From: Ctenosaura bakeri
Taxonomy: Eukaryota > Chordata > Lepidosauria > Squamata > Iguanidae
Reading direction: 5' to 3'
Length of the DNA stretch: 64,000 bases
NCBI GenBank assembly: GCA_948474755.1
Contig: CAOLHI010002566.1
Coordinates: 496,001-560,000 of the forward strand
In this document: one piece after another, positions 10,471 to 19,940 of the stretch
Layout: every line of letters starts with the position of its first letter
Numbering within the stretch: position 1 is the stretch's first letter
Program-made: the position numbers and the translations under genes
The notes under the pieces: model-generated
Databases searched by the model: none
Seen by the model: the letters and a program-made list of their open reading frames with translations, nothing else
What the model was told of the DNA's origin: nothing

Positions 10471-11510
10471 TTGTTACCTGCCTCTCCCCAAGCCTCAAGG
10501 AGAAGTACGAGATAAATTAAAATACAATTAAAATACATCATGGTTGAAATACACTAAAAACGCAAAACCTTTTAAAATACAAATACATCACAATTAAAAT
10601 ACATAATAATTAAAAATAGACTAGGGTCTGGAAGCCATGCCCTATGAGGAGCGGCTTAGGGAGCTGGGTATGTTTAGTCTGCAGAAGAGAAGGTTAAGAG
10701 GACACATGATAGCCATGTTGAAATATTTGAAGGGATGTCGAGGATGGAGGAAGCTTGTTTTCTGCTGCTTCAGAGACCAGGACAAGGAGCAATGGATTCA
10801 AGCTGCAGGAAAGGAGATTCCAGTTGAACCTCAGGAAGGACTTCCTGACGGTCAGAGCTATCCGGCAGTGGAATCTGCTGCCTCAAGAGACTGTAGTGGA
10901 GTCTCCTTCTTTGGAGGTTTTTAAGCAGAGCCTGGATGGTCATCTGTTGGGAATGCTTCGATCGGTGTTCCTGCATAGCACGCGGTTGGACTCGATGGCC
11001 CCTGGGGTCTCTTCCAACTTTCTGGTTCTATGATTCCAGGTAGGGCTGCTGGAAGATATTGGTCTTTAGTACCTTTTAACATTTGGACAGCATATTTTGC
11101 TGTCCAATCTCCTCCGGCAGGTCATTCCACAGTCTAGGGGCGGCCGACAAGAAGGTCCCCTAGGTGACTATTAAACTGGCTGATCTAAGTAAATGGCCCG
11201 CAGAGGACCTGAGGGTATGGGACAGATTGTATGGGAAGAGGGGATCCTGCCTTGGACCCAAACCATGTAGGGCTTGAAAGGTATTAACCAACACTTTGTA
11301 CTTTGCCTGGAAACAAATTGGCAGCCAGTGGAGTGATTTCAGTTTTGGTATGCTCACTCCTCACTGTACCTGTAACCAATCTGGCTGCCGTATTTTGGAC
11401 CAGCTGGGGCTTCTGAACTTGGTACAACGGTAGCCCAACGTACAGCGTATTGCAGAAGTCCAGCCTTGGTGCACCACCGTCTCTTAGGTTGTCCAATTCT
11501 GGGAAGGGGC
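10471..11510 (-). mobile_element. L2-like LINE 3' end, split by a CR1
   Basis: There are two parts: the 3' terminus (10471-10623, TTACCTGCCTCTCCCCAAGCC and an A/T-rich 3' UTR) and the ORF2 end (11037-11510). On the minus strand the latter encodes LDFCNTLYVGLPLYQVQKPQLV and, in another frame, SLHWLPICFQAKYKVLVNTF, both typical of the L2/Jockey ORF2 C-terminus. A frameshift near 11320 separates them. The CR1 at 10624-11036 sits between the parts. The 3' UTR segment recurs in the opposite orientation at 30895-31105. Confidence 0.75.
10624..11036 (+). mobile_element. CR1 LINE inserted in the L2
   Basis: This plus-strand copy runs from GGGTCTGGAAGCCATGCCCT to the tail TTCTATGATTCC. It contains [16 protein letters not shown] and [20 protein letters not shown] deletion in the KGCHVEDG region shifts the frame, so the protein is in two frames (10637-10924 and 10755-11033). 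Both flanks are L2 3' UTR. Confidence 0.9.
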
Positions 11511-12211
11511 ACCGTTGGCGAGCTGATGATAAGCACCCCTGACCGTCTCAGGAGGGGTCCTAAAGTTGAGCAAGGACTTTGTCGCAGCCTCTGAACACAA
11601 ATGCAAATGACTTGTATGCTGAGAGAGTGATCTTTGGAGAGCATAAAGCAAATCCATGCAGGGAGGGGGGTCCACTTATTGATATGTGTTTGCCATGATG
11701 AAAGCTCACCATGGATCCTCTTGAATACTTGTCCGTTTTGGATGCTGAAGGCGGACAACGCATGTGGGACTATTTCCATTGTGATCTGCTTGAGTGAGGT
11801 TGCCAAGGACATCTGGCTAGCCCCATCGGTGGAGGAAAAAATAAAAAAGATTGGGAGAAGAAATTTTAAAAACCCAGGTCTAACCGTGCCTTCGCTCTGA
11901 TCCGGTGCGTTTGAATCTTCTCCTTGCTGTTGGACTCCTTTTGGAGTAACTCCATTTAGCATAACTTAGCATAGGGTATGAAGAGAAGCCATTCTCTCGG
12001 CTCTTTTGTTTCCTTTCAAACGAGGCAAGCTGATAAAAATCAAAGGAAAGGAGATAGAGATCAGCAGCATTAAGACAATGCTTTGCGCGGCTTCCAGGGA
12101 GGGCGGAGATATTCCTAAGCCATATTTCCATGGAAATGAACTCTGGGACATCTTTCTCTCCCCCACCCTCTGCCCCAATGCAGACGGTTGGCACATTTCA
12201 CAATTGTCTTG

Positions 12212-12214
<3 letters not shown>
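11511..12214. other. Unassigned intergenic sequence
   Basis: No recognised element. A 202-aa minus-strand open frame (11962-11354) overlaps the L2 at one end and shows no domain, so it is treated as chance. Confidence 0.4.

Positions 12215-12252
<38 letters not shown>
12215..12252. repeat. (AT)n microsatellite
   Basis: Nineteen AT units without interruption. The self-complementary tract could extrude as a cruciform. Confidence 0.97.
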
Positions 12253-12255
<3 letters not shown>

Positions 12256-12589
12256 AATGTTTCCAAGGCACTCTGCTTTCCCTGGCATTGCTCTAGCTCA
12301 GGCATTTTCACGGGGAACAAAAGCACTCTGAGTACTCGTAATATTTTAAGTGCAAGGCAACTTGGTCATTAAGAATCCTGCTTTCCTGATCCAATAGGAC
12401 AAAAGTCCATAATGAATGTTGCATAAATGAGTTTTAGATCTCGTTTGGACTATTGGACTGTGTTTAGTACGGGTCTGCCCCCGAATACCCCTCAGCAACT
12501 TCAGCTTGATCCCAAAAGCTGCTATGAAGTTTGAATGCGGCAAAGTGGTGGGATGGTGTGACCTCTTCATTTCCAAGTACACTGTGAGG

Positions 12590-13112
12590 TCATAGAATCA
12601 TAGAGTTGGAAGAGACCACAATGGCCATGCAATCCAACCCCCTATCATGCAGGAATACACAGTCAAAGCAATCCCCCATCCAGCCTCTGTTTAAAAACCT
12701 CCAGAGAAGGAGACTCCACCACACTCCATTGAGGCAGCAGATTCCACTGCTGGACAGCTCTGACCGTCAGGAAGTTCTTCCTAATTTTTAGGTGGAATCT
12801 CTTTTCCTATAGTCTGAATCCATTGCTCCTAGTCCTAGTCTCTGGAGCAGCAGAAAACAAACTTGGTCCATCTTCAACATGACATCCCTTCAAATATTGA
12901 AACATGGCTCTCAGGTTCCCTCTTAACCTTCTCTTCTGCAGACTGAACATCCCCAGCTCCCTCATCCGCTCCTCATAGGGCTTCATGGCTTCCAGACCCT
13001 TCACCTTTTTGGTCGCCCTCCTCTGGACACACTCCACCTTATCACTATTTTTCTTGAATTGCCCCAAACTGGACATTGTATTCCAGGTGATGTTATTACT
13101 TCCCTTGATCTC
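12590..13112 (-). mobile_element. CR1 LINE, 5'-truncated, minus strand
   Basis: The tail is at 12590-12612. The ORF2 C-terminus is readable on the minus strand (13076-12807, KVECVQRRATKKVKGLEAM then [17 protein letters not shown]). There are substitutions in the 3' part (CTAATTTTTAGGTGG) and an internal deletion near 13088. It looks somewhat older than the copies at 8404 and 28980. Confidence 0.88.
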
Positions 13113-13227
13113 AAGGTGTTGGTTATTACCTTTAAAACCCCAGACGTTGTTGGACTATTTATTAGCTTCATTCATATCAGCCATTTCCAAACTTTGGTCC
13201 TCCAGGCATTTTAGATTTCAATTCAAT

Positions 13228-13334
13228 TCAGAAGCCTCAGCCGGCCGGCCCCTCCCGAAACTGCAAACCCCAGGATTCCAGAGGATGTTGAAAGTGGAAT
13301 CATCGCGCTATAACAGGCTAGTGCGGAAATGGCC
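13228..13334. mobile_element. Foldback MITE, right half only
   Basis: GGCCGGCCCCTCCCGAAACT then GCAAACCCCAGGATTCCAGA, GTTGAAAGTGGAATCATCGC and the terminus TAGTGCGGAAATGGCC. This is one complete arm of the palindromic family with the central loop. The left arm is absent: unrelated sequence (TTTCAATTCAATTCAGAAGC) lies where it should begin. Confidence 0.75.
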
Positions 13335-13973
13335 ACTGTCATGTCCCCGTTGCTGCTGTTGGTGTTTGGTAACAGGGCTCTGTACAACTGATGTAAAGAA
13401 ATACTATCCCTGTACATGGAGGTTCTAAATCTTCACAATAATAGGAGAAAAAAAATACCACTTTGGATGTGGTTGGGGCATTCCGGGCCAGAATTTTTGA
13501 GAACAAATTTGGGCAATTTTGGCATCCAAGCTGGTTGTTGTCTCTAGTCATACCAGATGAGGAGGAGGAGAGAGAGGGGAAAATAAAAATCTGAAACAGA
13601 CATTCCTCTTGAATGAGCTGTCGTGAATTTCAATTCTCTGTTTGTGTCCTGGCTTTAACAAATCGTTCTGGAGATAATTACAGATGGGGGGCTATTTATA
13701 GCCTGCCAGGCATTCTCGAACGGGGGACGTTGGCTGTTCCGTACAACACATGTGGCTTTGATATAAATATAGATATTGGCTAATTATCCAAGAGCGGGAA
13801 GTTACAACAGGAACGGAGATAGGCAAGCTGAGTCCCAGCCAAGAGGGTTATCCCCCCGTTCTCCCTGCAGCGGTTGTGGCTTGCGGCCTCCTGTTGTCGC
13901 TGGGGCAGAAGAACAGGTTGCAAGGTTCCTTGCAAAACGGACCAGGGCAATTGCCATTCCAGGCTTGAAAGGC
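13335..13973. other. Unassigned intergenic sequence
   Basis: No recognised gene or mobile element. A GAGGAGGAGAGAGAGGGG purine tract lies at about 13560-13577. Confidence 0.4.
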
Positions 13974-14540
13974 TCATAGAATCATAGAGATTTATCCATC
14001 CAGTCCTAGGACTTAGAACCATAGAACTGTAGAGTTGCAAGAGGTCAGAACGGCCATTGAGTCCAACCCCATTCTCCCATGCAGCAACACACACTCAAAG
14101 CACCCCCTAGCAAATGGCCATCCAGCCTCTGTTTAAAAGCCTCCAAAGAAGAAGACTCCACCACACTCCCAAGCAGAGCATTCACTGTCGAATGGCTCTT
14201 AATATCAAGAAGTTCTTCCTGAGCTTCAAGCGGAATCTCCTTTCCTGCAGCTTGAATCCATTGCTCCTTGTCCTGGTCTCTGGAGCAGCAGAAAACAAGC
14301 TTGCTCCATCTTCAACATGACATCCCTTCCAATATTTAAACAGGGCTATCCTGTTCCCTCTTAACCTTCTCTTCTGCAGACTAAACATCCCCAGCTCCCT
14401 AAGCCACTCCTCATAGGGCTTCATGGCTTCCAGACCCTTCACCATTTTGCTCGCCCTCCTCCAGACACTTTCCAGCTTGTCAATATTTTTCTTGCATTGT
14501 GGTGCCCTGAACTGGACAAAATATTCCACATGATGCCCTT
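13974..14540 (-). mobile_element. CR1 LINE, diverged, minus strand
   Basis: The tail region is disrupted (ATCATAGAATCATAGAGATT then a second ACCATAGAACTGTAGAGTTG), as if the 3' end was duplicated or rearranged. The C-terminal frame is open from 14529 to 14182 on the minus strand ([34 protein letters not shown]). It is more diverged than most copies here. Confidence 0.88.
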
Positions 14541-14624
14541 TGTTGCCATCTTCTAAGGTTCAGAATGAAGAGAGAGGCCAATAAAGATGAGATTCTGTGG
14601 ATGACTGTAAGGCCGGGGTGAGCT

Positions 14625-14742
14625 AAGCTGGATGATGTTGGACTTTAGTTGTCACCATTCATCACTATTGTCTGTGTTAGCAAATGCTGATGGGACTTGC
14701 AGTCGATAACATCTAAAGGGCCATATTTTGCCCACTGGTGCT
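14625..14742. mobile_element. hAT-like MITE candidate
   Basis: GGATGATGTTGGACTTTAGT on the left and ACATCTAAAGGGCCATATTT on the right, with GATGGGACTTGCAGTCGATA between. This is the layout of the common amniote MITEs that read 'GATGGGAGTTGTAGTCC' in the interior. Ends and target duplication are too degraded to define exactly. Confidence 0.45.
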
Positions 14743-15456
14743 TTATTACATGCACAGGGAAAGCAATCTGAATGTGCTTAGAAGCATTTAGTTAGAAGGG
14801 ACAGATTTATTTAACTGTGGAAAAATCCTTAGGAATTCATCTCTAGCCAAATTGGTGCATGAAGCAATGCTCGTTCCTGTTCAGTGACGGATTCTTTTGG
14901 GCGTTTTGCGTATCCCTCAAAATACCCACAGCTCTTCCTCTCTCTTCCCCAAAGCAGGCGAGACGAAACGTCCAGGAAATAATAAAATATGGTTTACCGT
15001 GTCAACAGAATGCTGAAAAGTTTAACAGCCCCGGCTTGGCCTGCCTTGGAACACTTCCTAGAGGTTCAGAGTTCCTCTGTTTCCAGATTAAAAAATTTTT
15101 TTTGCAGCCGTTCTTTCAAGCTTGGCAGGTTGACAACTGCCTGTAACAGCCAGACTGCAGTCATGAACTCTGTGCGCGTATATGTGTGGTGTGGTGTGAA
15201 AGAGAAACATCGGCAGCTTTCTCTGCAACCGGCTGGATGTTGCCCAAAAACGAAGACCTGCCCTGTTGTCTTCCAAACTACCAGCTAAAGCTGGCGGTTG
15301 CTGCCATCCACCAGCTATTGCCGATGCCAATGGTGGAGAGCAGCTGAAGTAATGGGTGCCAAAGTGCCAGCTTGCTCTTTGCTCCAGAAGAGCAGGAAAA
15401 AATGTAGCCCTGACAGCTTGCTCTGGGGCCAAAAGAATCTGCAGTTTGGTGTCTTG
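14743..15456. other. Unassigned intergenic sequence
   Basis: No recognised gene or repeat. Several short open frames on both strands have no domain. Confidence 0.4.
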
Positions 15457-15552
15457 GGCCATTTCTGCACTAGCCTGTTATAGCGCGATGATTCCACTTT
15501 CAACATCCTCTGGAATCCTGGGGTTTGCAGTTTCAGGAGGGGCTGGCTGGCT
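15457..15552. mobile_element. Foldback MITE, left half only
   Basis: The left arm runs from GGCCATTTCTGCACTAGCCT through GATTCCACTTTCAACATCCT to GGTTTGCAGTTTCAGGAGGG, then stops at the loop (GGCTGGCTGG). Unrelated sequence follows. It is the reciprocal type of partial copy to 13228-13334. Confidence 0.75.
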
Positions 15553-16142
15553 TCAAGTTTTGCCCCATTCAGGTGTTCAATAAAAGGGGCAATCTTAAGA
15601 TGAGGTGCATGGAGATATTACGAAACAGCATCCACTATATGCGGAATATCTCTATATGATTTGGAAACCTGAACAGTTCCATACATAGCAGAGATGCTCT
15701 TCTTCAGGTTACATATGGAGAGTGACAATGGACAGCGATGTGATGGCACATTTTCCTCATCACAATACTCAGATTAATTCATTTTCGTGGCTCTCCACAA
15801 AGCTAGTCGACTGGAAGGTGCTGCAAATGCCCGAATGCTTGTGTCCCACGATCCAGCAGAGATGATGTAAAATATTACAAAATGGCCTTACTTTGCAACT
15901 CACTCTCCAAGTATCCATACTTTTTCATGGCCAAGATCACTCCCTTTCAGCTTCACCTACATCAGAGCAGGGTTGGACTTCCGAAGCTGAGATGGTGAGG
16001 TGGCTGCCTCTGGTTTCCGACGCCATAAAAGGGCAGAACACTGTTAATTATTTACTCTGCTATAATTTTTATTATGAGAAATGGAAAGAAGTTGCTTGGG
16101 GAATTTTCTACTTCATGAACCAAAAGGATATGGCTGACTTTT
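15553..16142. other. Unassigned intergenic sequence
   Basis: No recognised gene or repeat. A minor inverted motif (ATATGCGGAATATCTCTATAT) lies near 15638-15658. Confidence 0.4.
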
Positions 16143-16334
16143 GGCCATTTCCACTCTACACTGTTATAGTGTTATTATTCCACTTTCAGCATCATGTGGA
16201 ATTCTGGGATTTGTAGTTTACTGAGCCCAAATTGCTCTCTGGCTGAGAATTCTCAATGCCCCTCTCTAAACTGCAAACCCCAGGATGTGGAAAGTGGAAT
16301 CATCGCACTATAACAGTGTAGTGTGGAAATGGCC
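16143..16334. mobile_element. Foldback MITE, complete, TSD TTT
   Basis: Both termini are present (GGCCATTTCCACTCTACACT ... AGTGTAGTGTGGAAATGGCC), flanked by TTT at 16140-16142 and 16335-16337. The longer central loop contains TCTCTGGCTGAGAATTCTCA. The right arm has lost about 10 bases next to CCAGGATG. There is no coding capacity. Confidence 0.82.
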
Positions 16335-17519
16335 TTTGGATACGGCAAAAATTCGTTTGGGTCAACACATTTCAGGCTGTTCCTGGTTTGTAGGATTGTT
16401 GTGAAAATGGGAGAGACCCATGACTGCCACCTTGGGTTTCTTAAAGGAAAATAACAGGAGTAAACATTTAATAAATGAATAGCACGGGTAAATAATCTCA
16501 TCCTTCTTGGAATTTCAATCTTTGCTTCAAAAAGCTGTGAGATCTAGCCCCAAGGGGCTGAACCGAGAAGCCGTGCTTCCTGCTGCTTTCTTCTGTCTGT
16601 GTCTCTGCAGCCACGTTGCATTCAAAGTTGCCTTTGACTTTGCAAAGCACCGTTTGGAGAATGAGTCCCAGCGACACCCACCATGGTGCTTGGCTTACGC
16701 AGTGGCAAAGCAGGTGAAGCAGGAGGTTGCGCACATTTTAAACCTCTTGTGCCCAGGAATCAAAAAGTTGGCTGGTTTTTGCTCTTTGCCTCTCCCCCTA
16801 CAACCCTCGAAATGCATAATTTATCTTAGTCAATGGTGAAATTAGGGGAAAATTAAAAAAGGCAACAGGGTTTATCCAGAGGCCAGGCTCTCTTTCCAGA
16901 GCTTGCTTCTCCAAAGACCTCTCTTTTTTTTTTTTTTAGTTGGCATGTTTGAATGCTGCCATCAATCCCGACACCAGCCAGCCGAGCAGTCGAAAAGAAC
17001 AGAAGCAGGAGTGAAGCAATTTGTTCCAGATGCCACATGTGAGCGGCGCTAATTTGGTTTGGCGGTTAGAGGACGCTGGATGGAGCTATGCCGGTCCCTC
17101 AGCAACAGCAATTGCTTGGATTCTGGTGTGCAACAGAGGTTGGCACAGGTGCATTTTTAGGAAAGTGGATATGGACCCAGTCTCGATGCTTAGAGATGTA
17201 GTTTGAATCAGGACCCTGGACAGAACCAGTAGTATGAGGTTGCGTTCTATCATACTGGATTCACAAGACTCCTGTGCTTATGTCCGGGACCACGGCTCTG
17301 GCATTCCAGGTATCATAAATGTAAGAACATGAAAAACAGTTGGATTAAACTGAAGCTTGGTTTTAGGGAAGGAGAACTGGCCATTGGTGGGGCAGAAATG
17401 GCCCCGAGAGGGCTCCCCATCTATCTTACAAGCTTTTTTGCCTGCTACTGATCGGTGAGCAGAGATATAAACCCGCTACTTGTCCACCCTTGGTTTAGTG
17501 TCTAACTTTTATGTGCCCA
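16335..17519. other. Unassigned intergenic sequence
   Basis: No recognised gene or mobile element apart from a poly-T run at about 16924-16938. Plus-strand 16507-16839 and minus-strand open frames lack domains. Confidence 0.4.
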
Positions 17520-18056
17520 ATTTTTTTTAATAATTTTATTCAAATTTCAACAAATAAAACAAACAATTATTTCTGCAGTGCTTACATGTAATGTTTCCCT
17601 TCTTCCTTTCCTTTCTGGATTACAATTATTGATATTCCCTCTATTTATTATATCACGTATCGCAATAAAATGTTAATAATCTATAATTTCTTAGTTCCTG
17701 CTGTATTTCTCAACTTTTCTTATTACATGATATTTCATTGACTATTAACTGTATAATACTTGTTATCATGAAAAATGTATTACCCTCTGTCTACCCTCAA
17801 CCCAAATCTGTAACAATCTTCCACTCTTTGTTACTATCTTCACCTGATTTCCCTTTTAATCTTTGTGTTAGCATGTCCGCATTTCTATTTTCCATCAAAG
17901 TTGTCCACCGCTGTTCAATTGTGGGTGTAGTTTCATTTTTCCAAAGTCGTGCATATTCAATACGGGCCGTCGTCACCATGTACAGTATTATTCTCCAATA
18001 TCTCTTAACTGGCGTTCCGTCTAGTATATGTGTCATGTTTAGTAATGTGCACAAAG
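17520..18056 (-). mobile_element. L1 LINE 3' end, minus strand
   Basis: On the minus strand (18054-17797) an 85-codon frame reads PVKRYWRIILYMVTTARIEY then ARLWKNETTPT, matching the L1 ORF2 C-terminus (TAARI-YAR-WK...IPT). An A/T-rich 3' UTR follows, ending in a poly-A tail seen as TTTTTTTTAATAATTTTATT at 17521. It is truncated at 18056. RT and endonuclease domains are absent. Confidence 0.75.
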
Positions 18057-18634
18057 ATTATTGTGGTGGAGCTTGAGGCTGTGGCTAGCCTGAGTGGCAG
18101 GGCAGCCTTAGCAACAGGTTGCCACGTAACCAACGTGGCTCTGTGTAAGAGAGAAACCCAGCCCACTGGTGAGAGGGAGGGGCTGAGGTTGGAGAGGAGA
18201 AAGTCTCTATATTAAGGCATGGTGATTTGGATTTTTGAGGTTTCTTCAGTGATATTTCCAGAGAGAGATCTAGGATAGAACCTCCAGCCAGCCAAAGGGG
18301 TTGTCTGAATAGGAGTGGTTGTCTTTTCCTATGCAGAGAGACAGAGGAGAGACCAAACCATTTTGAGTTCGGCCAGAAGGTATGTCCCTGATTTGGGGTT
18401 TAAGCCTTTGAGTGAAAGGGAAGCCAAAGACCTGTGTGTGTATGAAAGTTCTGTATCTGAATACTGGGCTAAACTATAAGAAACTGGATAACCCCCTTTT
18501 TGAAGTTCCGTACTGCTTGGATATACTTGTGACACCAATACCTTTCCAATAATAATTTTAATAGAGATTGTGTTATATTTTTCTAAGTTCTGACTCTATA
18601 GAATACGTTCCATTCATTCTCATCCACTCATAAC
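18057..18634 (+). other. Possible solo-LTR-like segment
   Basis: A TATA-like box (TCTATATTAAGG) at about 18207 follows a GC-rich block, and an A/T-rich 3' part runs to CATAACA at 18634. This organisation resembles an LTR but no target duplication, primer-binding site or second copy was seen. I cannot exclude ordinary spacer. Confidence 0.22.
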
Positions 18635-18944
18635 ATGCTACGGTCAGATCAGTAAATCCTTCTGTGAGGCTTTACCCTTTGTACACTAAGGTGGTGGTTT
18701 TAAAGGGGACGGCAGTGCCATCCAAGGTGGCAAGGTGCTTTAGCAGGCTGGGAGAAAAGGCCATTCCAGTCTGTGAGAAGGAAAGCCGGCCTGACCCACA
18801 CAATTATAAACCACAACTCTTACTTGTAGCCTTATAGTCTGAAAGACAGGAGGGAAGAGGCAGGAGGAGCAAGCGGTGCAAGCTTAGGGAACAATTCTTG
18901 CAAGTTGCATAGCAGCGGTGGTGGTAAGAGCTTGCAAGTGGAAT

Positions 18945-19098
18945 AGCGTGCCTTAGAAAATATTGGACTCTCGCTCTCACTGGAGGTTTTTAAAGCATGG
19001 TTGGATGGCTGTCTCTTGGGGTGCTTTAGCAGTGCATTCCTACATGGCAGGGGGCTGTACTAGCCATCCCTTACAGCCTCTTCACTCTCTATGATTCC
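18945..19098 (+). mobile_element. CR1 LINE, very short degenerate 3' end
   Basis: Only the last segment is recognisable: CACTGGAGGTTTTTAAAGCA then GGTTGGATGGCTGTCTCTTG, CCTACATGGCAGGGGGCTG and TCTATGATTCCCA. It is more diverged than the other copies. Confidence 0.75.
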
Positions 19099-19538
19099 CA
19101 TAAAGGCTAACTTTGGTATGAGGCAGCCCGTGGAAAGGAAAATGCCACTTAGCAGATGGTATCCCAGCTGAGCTGGTGGAGCGGTTCCTGCTGCCCAGCC
19201 TCTCCTTTTGCTGCAGTCGAGTGGAACGGCTGCTAAGGAAGTCAGCAAGATTGCTTTTTTTCTTTTTGGTAGCTCCCCCCCCTCCACCTTATGCAAACTC
19301 ACACTGGTGATCTACAGATGACTGGAGAGGGGAGACATAAAAATATCTGGGCTCAGCTGTAAATGCATAGCACGTGGTTGGAAATGTGGAAATTGTAATG
19401 GTGAAAACATGCCTTGGAACAATGGGGCAACTGAATCCAGGGCTCTTTGTGTTTTGAGAAAGACACTCATCGCAGGTGGTGGGTGTAGGAAGCAGCATGG
19501 ACGGACTTATTCCCTGCAGCCTGCCTGATCTTGTCTAA
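19099..19538. other. Unassigned intergenic sequence
   Basis: No recognised gene or repeat. An 80-aa minus-strand open frame has no domain. Confidence 0.4.
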
Positions 19539-19693
19539 GGCCATTTCCGCACGACACTCTTATAGTGTGATGATTCCACTTTCAACCTCCTATGGAATCC
19601 TGGGGTTTGCAGTTCCGGAACTGCAAACCCCAAGATTCCATAGGAGGTTGAAAGTGGAATCATCGTGCTATAAGATGTCGTGTGGAAATGTTC
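19539..19693. mobile_element. Foldback MITE, spacer-less palindrome
   Basis: This is the shortest complete family member. The two 77-78-base arms meet directly at GCAGTTCC|GGAACTGC near 19616, without the usual loop. Ends are GGCCATTTCCGCACGACA and TGTCGTGTGGAAATGTTC. By eye only about seven mismatches separate the arms. The right terminus is mutated (TTC for GCC), so the target duplication cannot be read securely. Confidence 0.85.
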
Positions 19694-19892
19694 TGAATCC
19701 AGAAGATGCTGTCAGGTTGGTGGAGGACGCCGTTCAGTGCTGAAGTCAGATTGGACTACTGGGCTTCCTTAGCTTTTTACAAATGCAATGAGGCTCCAGT
19801 ATTATGTTGTCCTCCTCCTCCGGCAGTGACATTTCTTGGGATGATTCCACTTCAGAAAAAAGGAGTTTGAAATTCTCACATGTCTCATGAAA

Positions 19893-19938
19893 GTTCAAAT
19901 TTGCAAAGTTCAAACCCGCAAATGGGGAGGGAAGATTG
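19893..19938 (+). mobile_element. Tigger-like element, right-end fragment
   Basis: TTCAAATTTGCAAAGTTCAA then ACCCGCAAATGGGGAGGGAA and GATTG followed by TA matches the right end of the copy at 38634-39633 (CAAATTTGCAAAGGTCAAAA ... GGAGGGAGAACTG-TA). Confidence 0.6.
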
Positions 19939-19940
19939 TA

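Noticed and set aside
11354..11962. 202-aa minus-strand open frame
   Set aside because: It overlaps the L2 fragment in a different frame from the L2 protein, and the translation has no recognised domain.
13228..13334. MicroRNA precursor or rho-independent terminator from strong hairpins
   Set aside because: The hairpins are dispersed copies of one transposable element with target duplications. RNA function is possible but not supported by the sequence alone.
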